From Sulfitobacter sp. (GTDB lineage Bacteria > Pseudomonadota > Alphaproteobacteria > Rhodobacterales > Rhodobacteraceae), in NCBI GenBank assembly GCA_029252045.1, contig JAQXCD010000046.1, positions 1 to 43,245 of the forward strand: DNA of 43,245 nucleotides. The letters run 5' to 3'. The position numbers and the translations under genes are program-made. The notes under the pieces were generated by a model. It made no database searches, was not told the origin of the DNA, and saw nothing but the letters and a program-made list of their open reading frames with translations. Of the stretch, positions 18,093-26,038 are shown in pieces. Positions within the stretch are counted from its first letter, which is position 1. The number at the start of each line of letters is the position of its first letter.

Positions 18093-18575
18093 TTATGCGT
18101 CGGCTTTTGGTGCTGCTTCGGCCTGACGGCGCACGATTTCGTTACGGTACAGCGATACGAAATCAATGTTTTCCAGATTCAGAGGCGGGAAGCCACCGTC
18201 ACGGGTCACATCGCTGACAATGCGGCGCAGGAACGGGAAGATCATGCGCGGGCATTCGATCAGCAGGAACGGGTGCAGCTGCTCTTCGGCTACGTCCTGA
18301 ATATCAAAGATACCGACATAGTCGATTTCCAGCGCGAACAGCGTTGTATCGCCGCCTTTTGCCTTGGATGTCACATTCAGCTTGATCGAGGATTCATACT
18401 GGTTCTCGGCGGTGCGTTTTTTCGCATCCAGGTTGACCTGAACCTGAACATCGGGCTGTACGTCAGATGGTGCACCCTTCTGGGCCATGATATTTTCAAA
18501 AGACATGTCACGAATGAATTGTCCCAAAACGCGCAGTTGTGGTGCTTTGGGTTGTGTTGCTTCGGCTTCGGCCAT
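18093..18575 (-). CDS. secB: Protein-export chaperone SecB
   Basis: SecB is a cytoplasmic tetramer that keeps preproteins unfolded and hands them to SecA. The 160-residue product has the conserved LGQFIRDMSFENI near the N-terminus, EIDYVGIF, the HPFLLIECPRMIFPFLR core, and GGFPPLNLENIDFVSLY. I chose the ATG at 18575, 8-9 nt after an AGAGGAG ribosome-binding site; a GTG 9 nt upstream overlaps that site. secB next to dnaQ is part of the conserved origin-flanking block. Confidence 0.97.
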   Translation of the reverse strand: MAEAEATQPKAPQLRVLGQFIRDMSFENIMAQKGAPSDVQPDVQVQVNLDAKKRTAENQYESSIKLNVTSKAKGGDTTLFALEIDYVGIFDIQDVAEEQLHPFLLIECPRMIFPFLRRIVSDVTRDGGFPPLNLENIDFVSLYRNEIVRRQAEAAPKADA

Positions 18576-18648
18576 AATCGGCACTCCTCTTTGGAGGTTG
18601 AGATATAATGGGGCAGACTTAACAGGTCAGGGCACAGCCCTCAATCGC

Positions 18649-19137
18649 TTAGTGTTTTGTCCAACCGGACGATCCACGGGGCGCGTCATCATCTGGAAGT
18701 TCGATAAATTCGCCGTCAATCACATCCCCGCCGCTGCGCGCAGTATGGGATTGAGGACGCTGTCCGGCACCTGATGCACTAAAGCCCTGCACGTTTATCC
18801 GCGCACGGATTACATTAAATGCGGCCTTACGGAATGCAGGGACCAGTAGCGCAAAACCCACGGCATCAGTGAAAAACCCCGGTGTCAGTAATAATGCACC
18901 CGAAAACAGGATCATCGCCCCATGCACCAGCGGCTCGGTCGGGTCGCGCATCTCTCCGAAGGACTGTTGCAACTGCCCCAGAGCCAAACGCCCCTGACTG
19001 CGCACCAGATAGGTTCCCGCAATTGCCGTCAGAATAACGATCAACAGCGTAGGCCAAAGGCCGATGATACCGCCAACCTGAATGAATAAACCGATTTCAA
19101 TCACCGGAACGGCGATAAATGCGATTAAAAGCCACAT
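18649..19137 (-). CDS. fxsA: FxsA family membrane protein
   Basis: FxsA is a small inner-membrane protein whose overproduction in E. coli relieves exclusion of phage T7 by the F plasmid; its normal role is unclear. The 162-residue product starts MWLLIAFIAVPVIEIGLFIQ after an AGGAAG ribosome-binding site. It has two N-terminal membrane segments and a third in LFSGALLLTPGFFTDAVGFALLV, the family signature. The longer frame to 19188 runs into the intergenic hairpins. It lies about 70 bp after secB, with the same orientation, and is divergent from the Tim44-like gene. Confidence 0.92.
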   Translation of the reverse strand: MWLLIAFIAVPVIEIGLFIQVGGIIGLWPTLLIVILTAIAGTYLVRSQGRLALGQLQQSFGEMRDPTEPLVHGAMILFSGALLLTPGFFTDAVGFALLVPAFRKAAFNVIRARINVQGFSASGAGQRPQSHTARSGGDVIDGEFIELPDDDAPRGSSGWTKH

Positions 19138-19184
19138 GTATTTGCTTCCTTTCACAGGGGCTACAGTGGACTTGAGCCCCCTTG

Positions 19185-19228
19185 GCACCTACATAAGGTG
19201 CTAAGAGCCATGTTTCCACGCTTAGCAC
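19185..19228. repeat. Three-segment alternative hairpin between fxsA and the Tim44-like gene
   Basis: The segment AGGTGCTAAG (19196-19205) can pair with GCACCT on its left (19185-19190, loop ACATA) or with CTTAGCAC on its right (19221-19228, loop 15 nt). The right arm reads CTTAGCACTC, containing an exact CIRCE half-site TTAGCACTC, but the two half-sites point away from each other, the reverse of a true CIRCE. The right hairpin ends 2-3 nt before the AAGAGG ribosome-binding site of the Tim44-like gene. The function is unknown. Confidence 0.45.
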
Positions 19229-19241
19229 TCAAGAGGTCCAT

Positions 19242-19898
19242 ATGAATTCGCCGCTTATCCAGCTTTTAGTGCTTGCCGCTATTGCAGTTTTTTTGATCCT
19301 GCGGCTGAAAAATGTACTGGGCACCCGCGAAGGTTTTGAAAAACCGCCGCTGCCTGTCCAGCCTGCTCCGCGCAAAGGCCCTGCCTTTGAAGTGATCGAA
19401 GGGGGTCCTGATCTGGATATTACCGATCATTTTGACGAGGGAACTCCGCAAGCGCGTGCGCTGTCAGCCATGAAACGCATTGAACCCTCGTTCAACGTGA
19501 CCGAGTTTCTGGCAGGTGGCCGTGGCGCTTACGAGATGATCGTGATGGGCTATGAGCATGGCGAGTTGGACAACATCAAGGCTTTCCTCTCAGAGGATGT
19601 ATACGAAAGCTTTGTTGACGGGGTTGCTGCGCGCGAAGATCAGGGCCTGAAAATCGAGGCGAATTTTATCGGCGTCCGCGAAATGGCACTGGATAACGTT
19701 ACACTTGATCCCGATACCAAAGAGGCCGAAATGACCCTGCGTTTTGTGGCAGAGTTGACACAGGCTGTACGCAATGCGGATGGCGAGATTGTAGAGGGCA
19801 GCGTGACTGATGCTAAAAAGCAGAAAGACACGTGGGTTTTTGCCCGCATTATGGGCTCGGATGATCCGAATTGGTTGTTGGTTTCTACAGACGGGTAA
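19242..19898 (+). CDS. Tim44/TimA-like domain protein
   Basis: The 218-residue protein has an N-terminal membrane segment (about residues 4-20, LIQLLVLAAIAVFLILRLK), a Pro-rich linker, and a C-terminal Tim44-like domain (about 85-215) with AFLSEDVYESF and the closing KKQKDTWVFARIMGSDDPNWLL typical of bacterial Tim44 homologues. In Caulobacter the related TimA is an inner-membrane protein; its job is not well defined. The gene follows an AAGAGG ribosome-binding site just after a hairpin. mltA follows at once, as in many alphaproteobacteria, which suggests an envelope role. Confidence 0.88.
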   Translation: MNSPLIQLLVLAAIAVFLILRLKNVLGTREGFEKPPLPVQPAPRKGPAFEVIEGGPDLDITDHFDEGTPQARALSAMKRIEPSFNVTEFLAGGRGAYEMIVMGYEHGELDNIKAFLSEDVYESFVDGVAAREDQGLKIEANFIGVREMALDNVTLDPDTKEAEMTLRFVAELTQAVRNADGEIVEGSVTDAKKQKDTWVFARIMGSDDPNWLLVSTDG

Positions 19899-20932
19899 CA
19901 TGCGCGCTTCGCATCAGTGCCACCATCTTGGCCTCGCTTTGTGCGGGGCCTTTGGCGTCTGAGGTGAAATACGACATTCTGTCGTTTGATCAGCTGGACG
20001 GGTGGGCGCAGGATGACCATGCAGCCGCATTCAGCACCTTCCTGAATACCTGCAAAGATATGAAAGACCCCGATTGGAAGTCGATCTGTGCCTATGCGCA
20101 AGCAGGCCCGGACCCGCGCGAGTTTTTCGAGCTGCTGTTTCGCCCGGTTCTGGTCAACGACGGGAAGGAAGCGCTGTTTACCGGCTACTTTGAGCCGGAG
20201 CTGGATGGCTCTCTCACCCCAAGTGACCGTTTCCGCTATCCCGTCTACAAAATGCCGGTAGAGGCGCGGGAGAACCGCCCGTGGCTGACCCGTCGCGACA
20301 TATTAGAAACCGGTGTGATGGAGGGGCGCAATCTGGCAATCGCCTATGTTGATGATCTGGTTGAGCTGTTCTTTCTTCAAATCCAAGGTTCTGGTCGTAT
20401 TCGTCTGCCGAACGGGGATGCCGTTCGTGTTGGTTACCGCGGGTCCAACGGGCACAATTACCGCTCAATCGGGCAAGAGTTGGTGCGTCAGGGCGTGTAT
20501 GAGCCCCATCAGGTCAGCGCGCAGGTGATCAAGAACTGGGTGCGCCGCAATCCTTTTGATGGTCAGGAAATGCTGTATCACAATCCCTCCTATGTCTTCT
20601 TCCGCGAGGTGAGCAAAGTCCCCACCGATAAAGGCCCGCTAGGCGCGATGAACCGTTCCATCACCACCATGCGCAGCGTTGCTGTCGACCCCGCATTTAT
20701 CCTGTTGGGCGCCCCAGTCTGGATCGAGAAAGATGGCAAAGCGCCGTTACGCCGATTGATGATTGCGCAGGACACAGGATCAGCGATCAAAGGCGCCCAG
20801 CGCGCCGATGTGTTTTTTGGAACAGGGGATCAGGCGGGGCTGGATGCCGGCACGCTGCGCGATCCGGGACGTCTGTTGGTACTTATGCCGATCCAGCGTG
20901 CCTATGCTTTGCTGCCTGAAAGCGCGATATGA
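19871..20932 (+). CDS. mltA: Membrane-bound lytic murein transglycosylase A (start region suspect)
   Basis: MltA cleaves the MurNAc-GlcNAc bond of peptidoglycan to give 1,6-anhydro muropeptides. The mature part shows the MltA domain (GYFEPELDGSLTP; FFLQIQGSGRIRLPNG; RSIGQELVRQG) and the C-terminal 3D domain with AQDTGSAIKGAQRADVFFGTG, which carries the catalytic Asp. The N-terminus is odd. In frame the only start is a TTG at 19871, inside the preceding gene and with no ribosome-binding site. An ATG at 19900, well placed just after the Tim44-like stop, is one base out of frame and would read M-R then a good signal peptide (ISATILASLCAGPLASE) if corrected. Confidence 0.93.
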   Translation: MVVGFYRRVTCALRISATILASLCAGPLASEVKYDILSFDQLDGWAQDDHAAAFSTFLNTCKDMKDPDWKSICAYAQAGPDPREFFELLFRPVLVNDGKEALFTGYFEPELDGSLTPSDRFRYPVYKMPVEARENRPWLTRRDILETGVMEGRNLAIAYVDDLVELFFLQIQGSGRIRLPNGDAVRVGYRGSNGHNYRSIGQELVRQGVYEPHQVSAQVIKNWVRRNPFDGQEMLYHNPSYVFFREVSKVPTDKGPLGAMNRSITTMRSVAVDPAFILLGAPVWIEKDGKAPLRRLMIAQDTGSAIKGAQRADVFFGTGDQAGLDAGTLRDPGRLLVLMPIQRAYALLPESAI

Positions 20933-21525
20933 AACGCCGCCGCCTCACAGCCGAAGATCAGGAGCTATGGGATCTGGTCCGCTCCAGAACCGAGCCGATG
21001 AAGCGCAGCAATCTGGAGGTGCAGCGGTTTGAACCCGACGTCATGTCGGCCCCCGCCCCCGCGCCGCGCAATCTGCACAAGGCGCATGCTGTCATTCTGG
21101 GCAAACCCAATCCCCGCTCTGTTGCGCCATCGCATAATCTAGCTCCAGCGATCCATGACCATATCCGGCAAGCGCCTGTGCAGATGGATCACAAGTCCTT
21201 CGGCAAGCTCAAGCGCGGTAAGTTACGCCCAGAAGGCAAGATTGACCTGCACGGTATGACGCTGGACCGTGCGCATCCGGTGCTAACCGGTTTTGTGATG
21301 AACGCACATGCGCAAGGCAAACGCCTGATTCTGGTGGTGACTGGCAAAGGCAAGATGCGCGACGAGGGCGGCCCGATCCCTGTGCGGCATGGCGTGCTCC
21401 GCCATCAAGTGCCGCAATGGCTGGGCATGCAGCCGATGAAATCTGTGGTGCTCCAGATCGCACAAGCGCATGTTAGCCATGGCGGCGGTGGCGCCTATTA
21501 CGTCTATCTACGCCGCCACAGGTAG
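20929..21525 (+). CDS. Smr domain protein
   Basis: The 198-residue protein has a basic, poorly conserved N-terminal half and a C-terminal Smr domain (about residues 100-195) with IDLHGMTLDRA, VVTGKGKMRDEGGPIPV and the closing GGGGAYYVYLRR. Smr domains can nick DNA or act on RNA; the stand-alone proteobacterial proteins have no settled role, though some act at stalled or collided ribosomes. The start overlaps the mltA stop by 4 bp, and its end overlaps the convergent MFS gene by 18 bp. Confidence 0.93.
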   Translation: MKRRRLTAEDQELWDLVRSRTEPMKRSNLEVQRFEPDVMSAPAPAPRNLHKAHAVILGKPNPRSVAPSHNLAPAIHDHIRQAPVQMDHKSFGKLKRGKLRPEGKIDLHGMTLDRAHPVLTGFVMNAHAQGKRLILVVTGKGKMRDEGGPIPVRHGVLRHQVPQWLGMQPMKSVVLQIAQAHVSHGGGGAYYVYLRRHR

Positions 21526-22731
21526 GTCGCGCTGATAGCGCAGGATTCCAATCCCAGCCAAGAGCGCGCCACCAAAGTAGAAAAACGCAATCGGGATCAT
21601 CTGGTCGGGAAAGTCTACGCCATAATCAATCAGCGCGCCTGTGATACCCGGCCCGATGGCCGAGCCGAACACCATAAGTGCCGCCGCCGCTGCCTTGATC
21701 GCGCCGAGGTTGCGCGTACCGTAGAAAACAGCCCAAAGCGCCGAAGTCGCAGTGCCTTGCATGCCCTGCCCCACACCAAAGATCAGCAGGCCAATACCCG
21801 CCATAAAGATCGTATCGGCATAGGCTAGCACCAGAAACGAGACGCCAAATGGTACCATCTGGAAGGGCACAACCCATTTCACGCCAAAGCGGTCGATTGC
21901 CCAGCCGGCAAAAAAGGTAAAGGCGATGCTGGAAAGGGTGAACGCAGGCATCAAGGCGACATAGGATACAAGGCTCCAGCCTTTCACCTCGGTCAGATGC
22001 ACCTGCTGGAAGAACAGCGCGGTGCCCCAGGTGGATGGCCCCAGCACCAGCGGCACAAGGATGTAAAACAACGGATGGCGTAGCATCCGGGTACGCGTCC
22101 AGTGCACGCCGCCCATGCCAGTGCTTTGCGTGTCACCGGACATAGATTGCGGCGTACGTTCCTGCCGCAGGAGGAATTGCATCAGCGGGATTGTCACCAC
22201 CACACATACCGCAGCGACCAGCCATAGATTGCGCCAGTCGGTCGTCAACAGCAGCCCGACAAACACCACAGGCAGCAGGGCTTGCCCGACGGCATAGCCC
22301 ATCGACGAGAGCGACAGCGCCCGCCCGCGCGTAGCGATAAACCAGCGCGACATCGCAACCGAGCCGAGTTGTGACAGCATCCCCTGCCCCATAAGGCGCA
22401 GCGCGTAGATGACAAAGACCAGTAGAAATCCGTTCGGCACCAGCGACATCGCCACACAGGCCAGCGCCAGCATTATCATCACTGCCAGCGATAGATGCCT
22501 TACGCGGAACCGGTCAGTGAGGGACCCTGCCCAAATCATCGTGACCGCAGATAGCGTTGTACCAATGGTATAAATCCCGCCCCAGCCACCGTCTGTCAGG
22601 CCAAAGGCCCCCTTTATCTCACCCGCAAACAGCGAGATGAAATAGGTCTGCCCGAAGGACGAGGTGAACGTCAGCAAAAAGCCCGCAAGCAGGAACAGCC
22701 GGTTGTCGATAAGGAAGCGGAGGTAGCCCAT
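21508..22731 (-). CDS. MFS transporter
   Basis: A 407-residue protein with twelve predicted membrane segments in two halves and a central hydrophilic loop (about residues 190-215). The motif following helix 2, GSLTDRFRVRHLS, matches the MFS loop signature D-R-x-G/R-R, and a weaker copy (GWAIDRFGVKW) follows helix 8. The substrate cannot be told; the sequence resembles the oxalate/formate-monocarboxylate-like part of the superfamily only loosely. It overlaps the end of the Smr gene tail to tail and lies 39 bp downstream of hslU, so it could be co-transcribed with hslVU. Confidence 0.9.
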   Translation of the reverse strand: MGYLRFLIDNRLFLLAGFLLTFTSSFGQTYFISLFAGEIKGAFGLTDGGWGGIYTIGTTLSAVTMIWAGSLTDRFRVRHLSLAVMIMLALACVAMSLVPNGFLLVFVIYALRLMGQGMLSQLGSVAMSRWFIATRGRALSLSSMGYAVGQALLPVVFVGLLLTTDWRNLWLVAAVCVVVTIPLMQFLLRQERTPQSMSGDTQSTGMGGVHWTRTRMLRHPLFYILVPLVLGPSTWGTALFFQQVHLTEVKGWSLVSYVALMPAFTLSSIAFTFFAGWAIDRFGVKWVVPFQMVPFGVSFLVLAYADTIFMAGIGLLIFGVGQGMQGTATSALWAVFYGTRNLGAIKAAAAALMVFGSAIGPGITGALIDYGVDFPDQMIPIAFFYFGGALLAGIGILRYQRDLPVAA

Positions 22732-22770
22732 GCGCCATAGATTGCCGACGCATTGGGGAATGGAAAGAGC

Positions 22771-24075
22771 TTAAAGGACGTAGCGGCTTAGATCGGTTGA
22801 TTTAACCAGCTCGCCGAGGTTCTTGTCCACAAATGCGGCGTCGACCACAATCTTTTCGCCGCCGCGGTCCGGCGCGGTAAAGCTCAGCTCTTCAAACACC
22901 CGCTCCATGACTGTGTAGAGCCGCCGTGCGCCAATGTTTTCAACGGCTTGGTTCACGTCTGCCGCAATCTTGGCCAGCGCAGCGATCCCTTCCCCGGTAA
23001 AGCTCACCTCGACCTGTTCGGTTCCCATCAGGGCGGTGTATTGCAACGTTAGAGCGTTATCCGTTTCCGTCAGGATGCGTACAAAATCATGCTCGGTCAG
23101 GGCGCGCAATTCTACGCGGATCGGCAGGCGGCCTTGCAATTCGGGCAGCAGGTCTGACGGCTTGGCGATGTGGAACGCGCCAGAGGCGATGAACAACACA
23201 TGATCGGTCCGCACGGGCCCGTGTTTGGTGCTGACGGTGGTGCCCTCGATCAACGGCAGCAAATCGCGTTGCACACCTTCGCGCGACACGTCACCGCCGC
23301 GCGCATCAGCGCGGGTGCAGACCTTGTCGATCTCGTCCAGAAACACGATGCCGTTCTGCTCGACCGCTTCAATCGCGGCACGGGTAACGGTTTCATCATC
23401 CAGCAGTTTGTCAGCCTCTTCGCCGATCAACACCTCGTAGCTGTCTGCAACTTTCATCCGCTTTTTGGTGGTGCGCCCGCCCATGGCTTTGCCGAAAAGG
23501 TCGCCAATGTTCATCATTCCCATGCCACCCGGCTTGCCGGGGATTTCCATGGCCGAAAACGGATTGGAGGTATCGGCAACTTCCAGCTCGATCATGGTAT
23601 CGTCGAGTTGCCCGTCTTGCAGTTTTTTGCGGAACATCGCGCGCGTGCCCTCGCGGGCGTCCGGCCCTGCGATGGCATCAATCACACGCTCCTCAGCAGC
23701 GGATTGGGCGTTGGCCTTCACGTCCTCGCGCATATGTTCACGGGTCATTACAATAGCGGCGTCCAGCAGATCGCGGATGATCTGCTCCACATCGCGACCG
23801 ACATAGCCCACTTCGGTAAATTTCGTGGCCTCGACTTTGAGAAACGGCGCGCGTGCCAGTTTGGCGAGGCGGCGGGAAATCTCGGTTTTGCCCACGCCGG
23901 TGGGTCCGATCATCAGGATGTTTTTGGGATAAACCTCGGCGCGGATATCATCCGGCAGGTTGCGACAACGCCAGCGGTTGCGCAGGGCTACTGCAACAGC
24001 GCGCTTAGCGTCATTCTGGCCGATGATATAACGGTCCAGCTCGGATACGATTTCGCGGGGGGTTAGATCAGTCAT
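22771..24075 (-). CDS. hslU: ATP-dependent protease ATPase subunit HslU
   Basis: HslU (ClpY) is the AAA+ unfoldase of the HslUV protease, which degrades misfolded and selected regulatory proteins. At 434 residues it has Walker [11 protein letters not shown] near residue 57, the intermediate domain (about 110-240), Walker [11 protein letters not shown], sensor regions with [10 protein letters not shown], and a C-terminus ending LSRYVL, the tail that inserts into HslV. Its start overlaps the hslV stop by 4 bp. Confidence 0.98.
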   Translation of the reverse strand: MTDLTPREIVSELDRYIIGQNDAKRAVAVALRNRWRCRNLPDDIRAEVYPKNILMIGPTGVGKTEISRRLAKLARAPFLKVEATKFTEVGYVGRDVEQIIRDLLDAAIVMTREHMREDVKANAQSAAEERVIDAIAGPDAREGTRAMFRKKLQDGQLDDTMIELEVADTSNPFSAMEIPGKPGGMGMMNIGDLFGKAMGGRTTKKRMKVADSYEVLIGEEADKLLDDETVTRAAIEAVEQNGIVFLDEIDKVCTRADARGGDVSREGVQRDLLPLIEGTTVSTKHGPVRTDHVLFIASGAFHIAKPSDLLPELQGRLPIRVELRALTEHDFVRILTETDNALTLQYTALMGTEQVEVSFTGEGIAALAKIAADVNQAVENIGARRLYTVMERVFEELSFTAPDRGGEKIVVDAAFVDKNLGELVKSTDLSRYVL

Positions 24076-24629
24076 GCTTTGATTTTCTCCACGGTCAGGT
24101 TGCCGTTGGTATAAACGCAGATGTCGGAGGCGATTTTCATCGCGTCCCGTGCCACGGTCTCGGCGTCACGGTTGCTGTTATAGAGGCCTCGCGCAGCGGC
24201 CAGCGCAAAGTTCCCGCCAGAACCGATTGCCGCGATGTTATGCTCCGGCTCCAGCACGTCACCGGCACCGGTGATGATCAACAACTCCGTGCCATCGGTC
24301 ACGATCAGCATCGCTTCCAGTTTTTGAAGATATTTGTCGGTGCGCCAGTCCTTGGCTAACTCGACACTCGCGCGCTGCAACTGGCCCGGTGTCGCCTCCA
24401 GCTTGGCTTCCAGCCGCTCCAGCAGCGTAAACGCATCAGCGGTGGAGCCGGCAAAACCTACGACAACATCGTATCCGCCGGGGGACAGCCTGCGCACCTT
24501 GCGTGCGGTCCCTTTGATTACGGTCTGGCCCAAGCTCACTTGCCCGTCCCCCGCAATCACAACCTCGCCGTCCTTTTTCACGCCGATGATGGTTGTGCCG
24601 TGCCAACCGGGAAAATCGCTATCTGCCAT
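24072..24629 (-). CDS. hslV: ATP-dependent protease peptidase subunit HslV
   Basis: HslV (ClpQ) is the threonine-protease chamber of HslUV. The N-terminus [11 protein letters not shown] precedes [10 protein letters not shown]; the first Thr (residue 12) would be the catalytic nucleophile exposed after removal of an 11-residue propeptide, a length common in alphaproteobacteria. The conserved [18 protein letters not shown] and [11 protein letters not shown] segments are present in 185 residues. The ACGGAGG ribosome-binding site is strong. Confidence 0.98.
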   Translation of the reverse strand: MADSDFPGWHGTTIIGVKKDGEVVIAGDGQVSLGQTVIKGTARKVRRLSPGGYDVVVGFAGSTADAFTLLERLEAKLEATPGQLQRASVELAKDWRTDKYLQKLEAMLIVTDGTELLIITGAGDVLEPEHNIAAIGSGGNFALAAARGLYNSNRDAETVARDAMKIASDICVYTNGNLTVEKIKA

Positions 24630-24651
24630 AATGCCTCCGTATGTTGTGTTC

Positions 24652-24680
24652 TATATGGCGGCTTGGGTGCGATGGGACAA
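24652..24680 (-). promoter_or_regulatory. Candidate promoter of hslVU
   Basis: On the minus strand TTGTCC (24680-24675), a 17-bp spacer and CATATA (24657-24652) lie about 23 bp before the hslV start. Read as CTTGTCC-N16-CCATATA the same bases also resemble an RpoH (sigma-32) heat-shock promoter, which would suit this operon. Confidence 0.45.
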
Positions 24681-24725
24681 GGGCAGCCCTTGTTGCGGAT
24701 CGGGCGAAAGCATAGCTTTGCGTGT

Positions 24726-25628
24726 ATGGATAAAGATCAAACCGTCACGTTTTATATGGAGCCGGAGCTGTGCGAGAGTGCGCAGGCGGGCAAGCATAAT
24801 TTCATCGGCAAGGTAGCTGGTGTGATGTCGCGCGCCGGGCTGGCGGTGCGGTTTGTCCCGTTTGGGCGCAATGTACCCGAGGGCAATGGTTGGTCGATGA
24901 GCCATATCAAATCCCCGCCTGATGCGCAGGGCCTGTGTTTTCGCCGCGTCTATCATTACCCGTTCTGGCAGATTGAAAACTCGGCCGAGCGCTGGGCGTG
25001 GGATGTGGCGCAAGCCGCGTTTGAACCAGATCCGGCAGAGACAAAAGAAACGGCGCGTTTCTATGGCTTTTGGCAAAACCGGCTATTTGGGGAGGCGTTG
25101 CAGGCGCCACGCCGCGATGGATTTATCTATGTTCCGCTGCAAGGAAAGCTGACCGAACATAGACCCTTTCAGATTTGCAGCCCGCTAGAAATGGTTGAGC
25201 ACTGTCTGGCGCAAACCATTCAACCCGTCATTGCGACTCTGCACCCCAATGAAAGTTATGATCGGGGTGAGATTGCCGCGCTGAAAAAGCTGAAAAAAGC
25301 GCACGACCGCCTGACCGTGCAAACTGGCGGGATGGAGGTGTTGCTGGCGGGTTGCGATTATATCGTTACGTAAAATTCCAGCGTTGCCTTCAACGGGTAT
25401 TTCTTTGGCAAGCCGTCGCTGTTGTTCCGTAAGGTGGATTTTCACCATATCTCTGTTCTGGCCGAAATAGATGATCTGGCAGCGGGCTTTGCTGCCGTTC
25501 AGCGCGCCACGCCGGACTACGCCGCCTATGTCCATTGGTTCTGGCAGAAAAACAGCATCAACGCGGGCAAGCCAGATGCGGAGGAGCAGATTGCCGCGCG
25601 CCTCAAGAGGTTCGGCTGGCCCGTTTAG
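24726..25628 (+). pseudogene. Capsule polysaccharide synthesis-like protein, broken by an in-frame TAA
   Basis: An ATG at 24726 opens a 300-codon frame interrupted once, by TAA at 25371-25373. Across the stop the reading continues in the same frame as GCDYIVT-stop-NSSVAFNGYFFGKPSLLF and on to a natural stop at 25628. The C-terminal pattern (HPNES, then a sensitive-site segment with NSSVAFNGYFFGKPSLL) resembles capsule polysaccharide biosynthesis proteins with a GT-B-like fold. A single C-to-T change from CAA (Gln) would explain the stop. The gene is divergent from hslV. The upstream fragment alone would lack the end of the putative nucleotide-sugar domain. The family assignment is tentative; the interruption is directly seen. 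Confidence 0.75.
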
Positions 25629-25639
25629 CAAACAAAAAA

Positions 25640-25659
25640 GGCGCCCCCGAAGGAGCGCC
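25640..25659 (-). terminator. Intrinsic terminator after trxA (bidirectional)
   Basis: The stem GGCGCTCC / GGGGCGCC around a TTCG tetraloop is followed by six T residues on the minus strand, closing the leftward series that ends in trxA. The plus-strand side (TTTTC) also fits the end of the capsule-like pseudogene. Confidence 0.88.
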
Positions 25660-25684
25660 CTTTTCAGTTCTAATTTGAAATCGC

Positions 25685-26005
25685 TTAGATCGCGTCTTCG
25701 ATCCAGCTTTGCAGGGCTGCCTTGGGGCGCGCGCCTGCCATGTTGGAGACAACTTCACCGTTCTTGAAGATGAACAGCGCAGGAATACCGCGCACGCCCA
25801 TTGCGGCGGCGGAGTTCGGGTTGCTGTCAACATCGACTTTGACGATTTTCACTTTGCCTTCCATTTCGGCGGACAGTTCTTCCAGCGAGGGGCCGATCTG
25901 TTTGCAGGGGCCGCACCATTCCGCCCAGAAATCCACCACGACGGGGATGTCGGAATTTTTCACTTCGGCGTCGAAGGTCGCATCGGTAACAGAAACAGTG
26001 GCCAT
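25685..26005 (-). CDS. trxA: Thioredoxin 1
   Basis: A 106-residue thioredoxin that reduces protein disulfides in the cytoplasm using electrons from thioredoxin reductase. The active site WCGPC lies in [17 protein letters not shown], the buried Asp and cis-Pro (GIPALFIF) are present, and the fold ends with the usual helix. I chose the ATG at 26005 after a GGAGAG ribosome-binding site. It follows addA by 33 bp and is the last gene of the series; the addB-addA-trxA order is common in alphaproteobacteria. Confidence 0.97.
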   Translation of the reverse strand: MATVSVTDATFDAEVKNSDIPVVVDFWAEWCGPCKQIGPSLEELSAEMEGKVKIVKVDVDSNPNSAAAMGVRGIPALFIFKNGEVVSNMAGARPKAALQSWIEDAI

Positions 26006-26038
26006 AAAGCTCTCCATGGGTTCGGGTTTGAATGTTAC

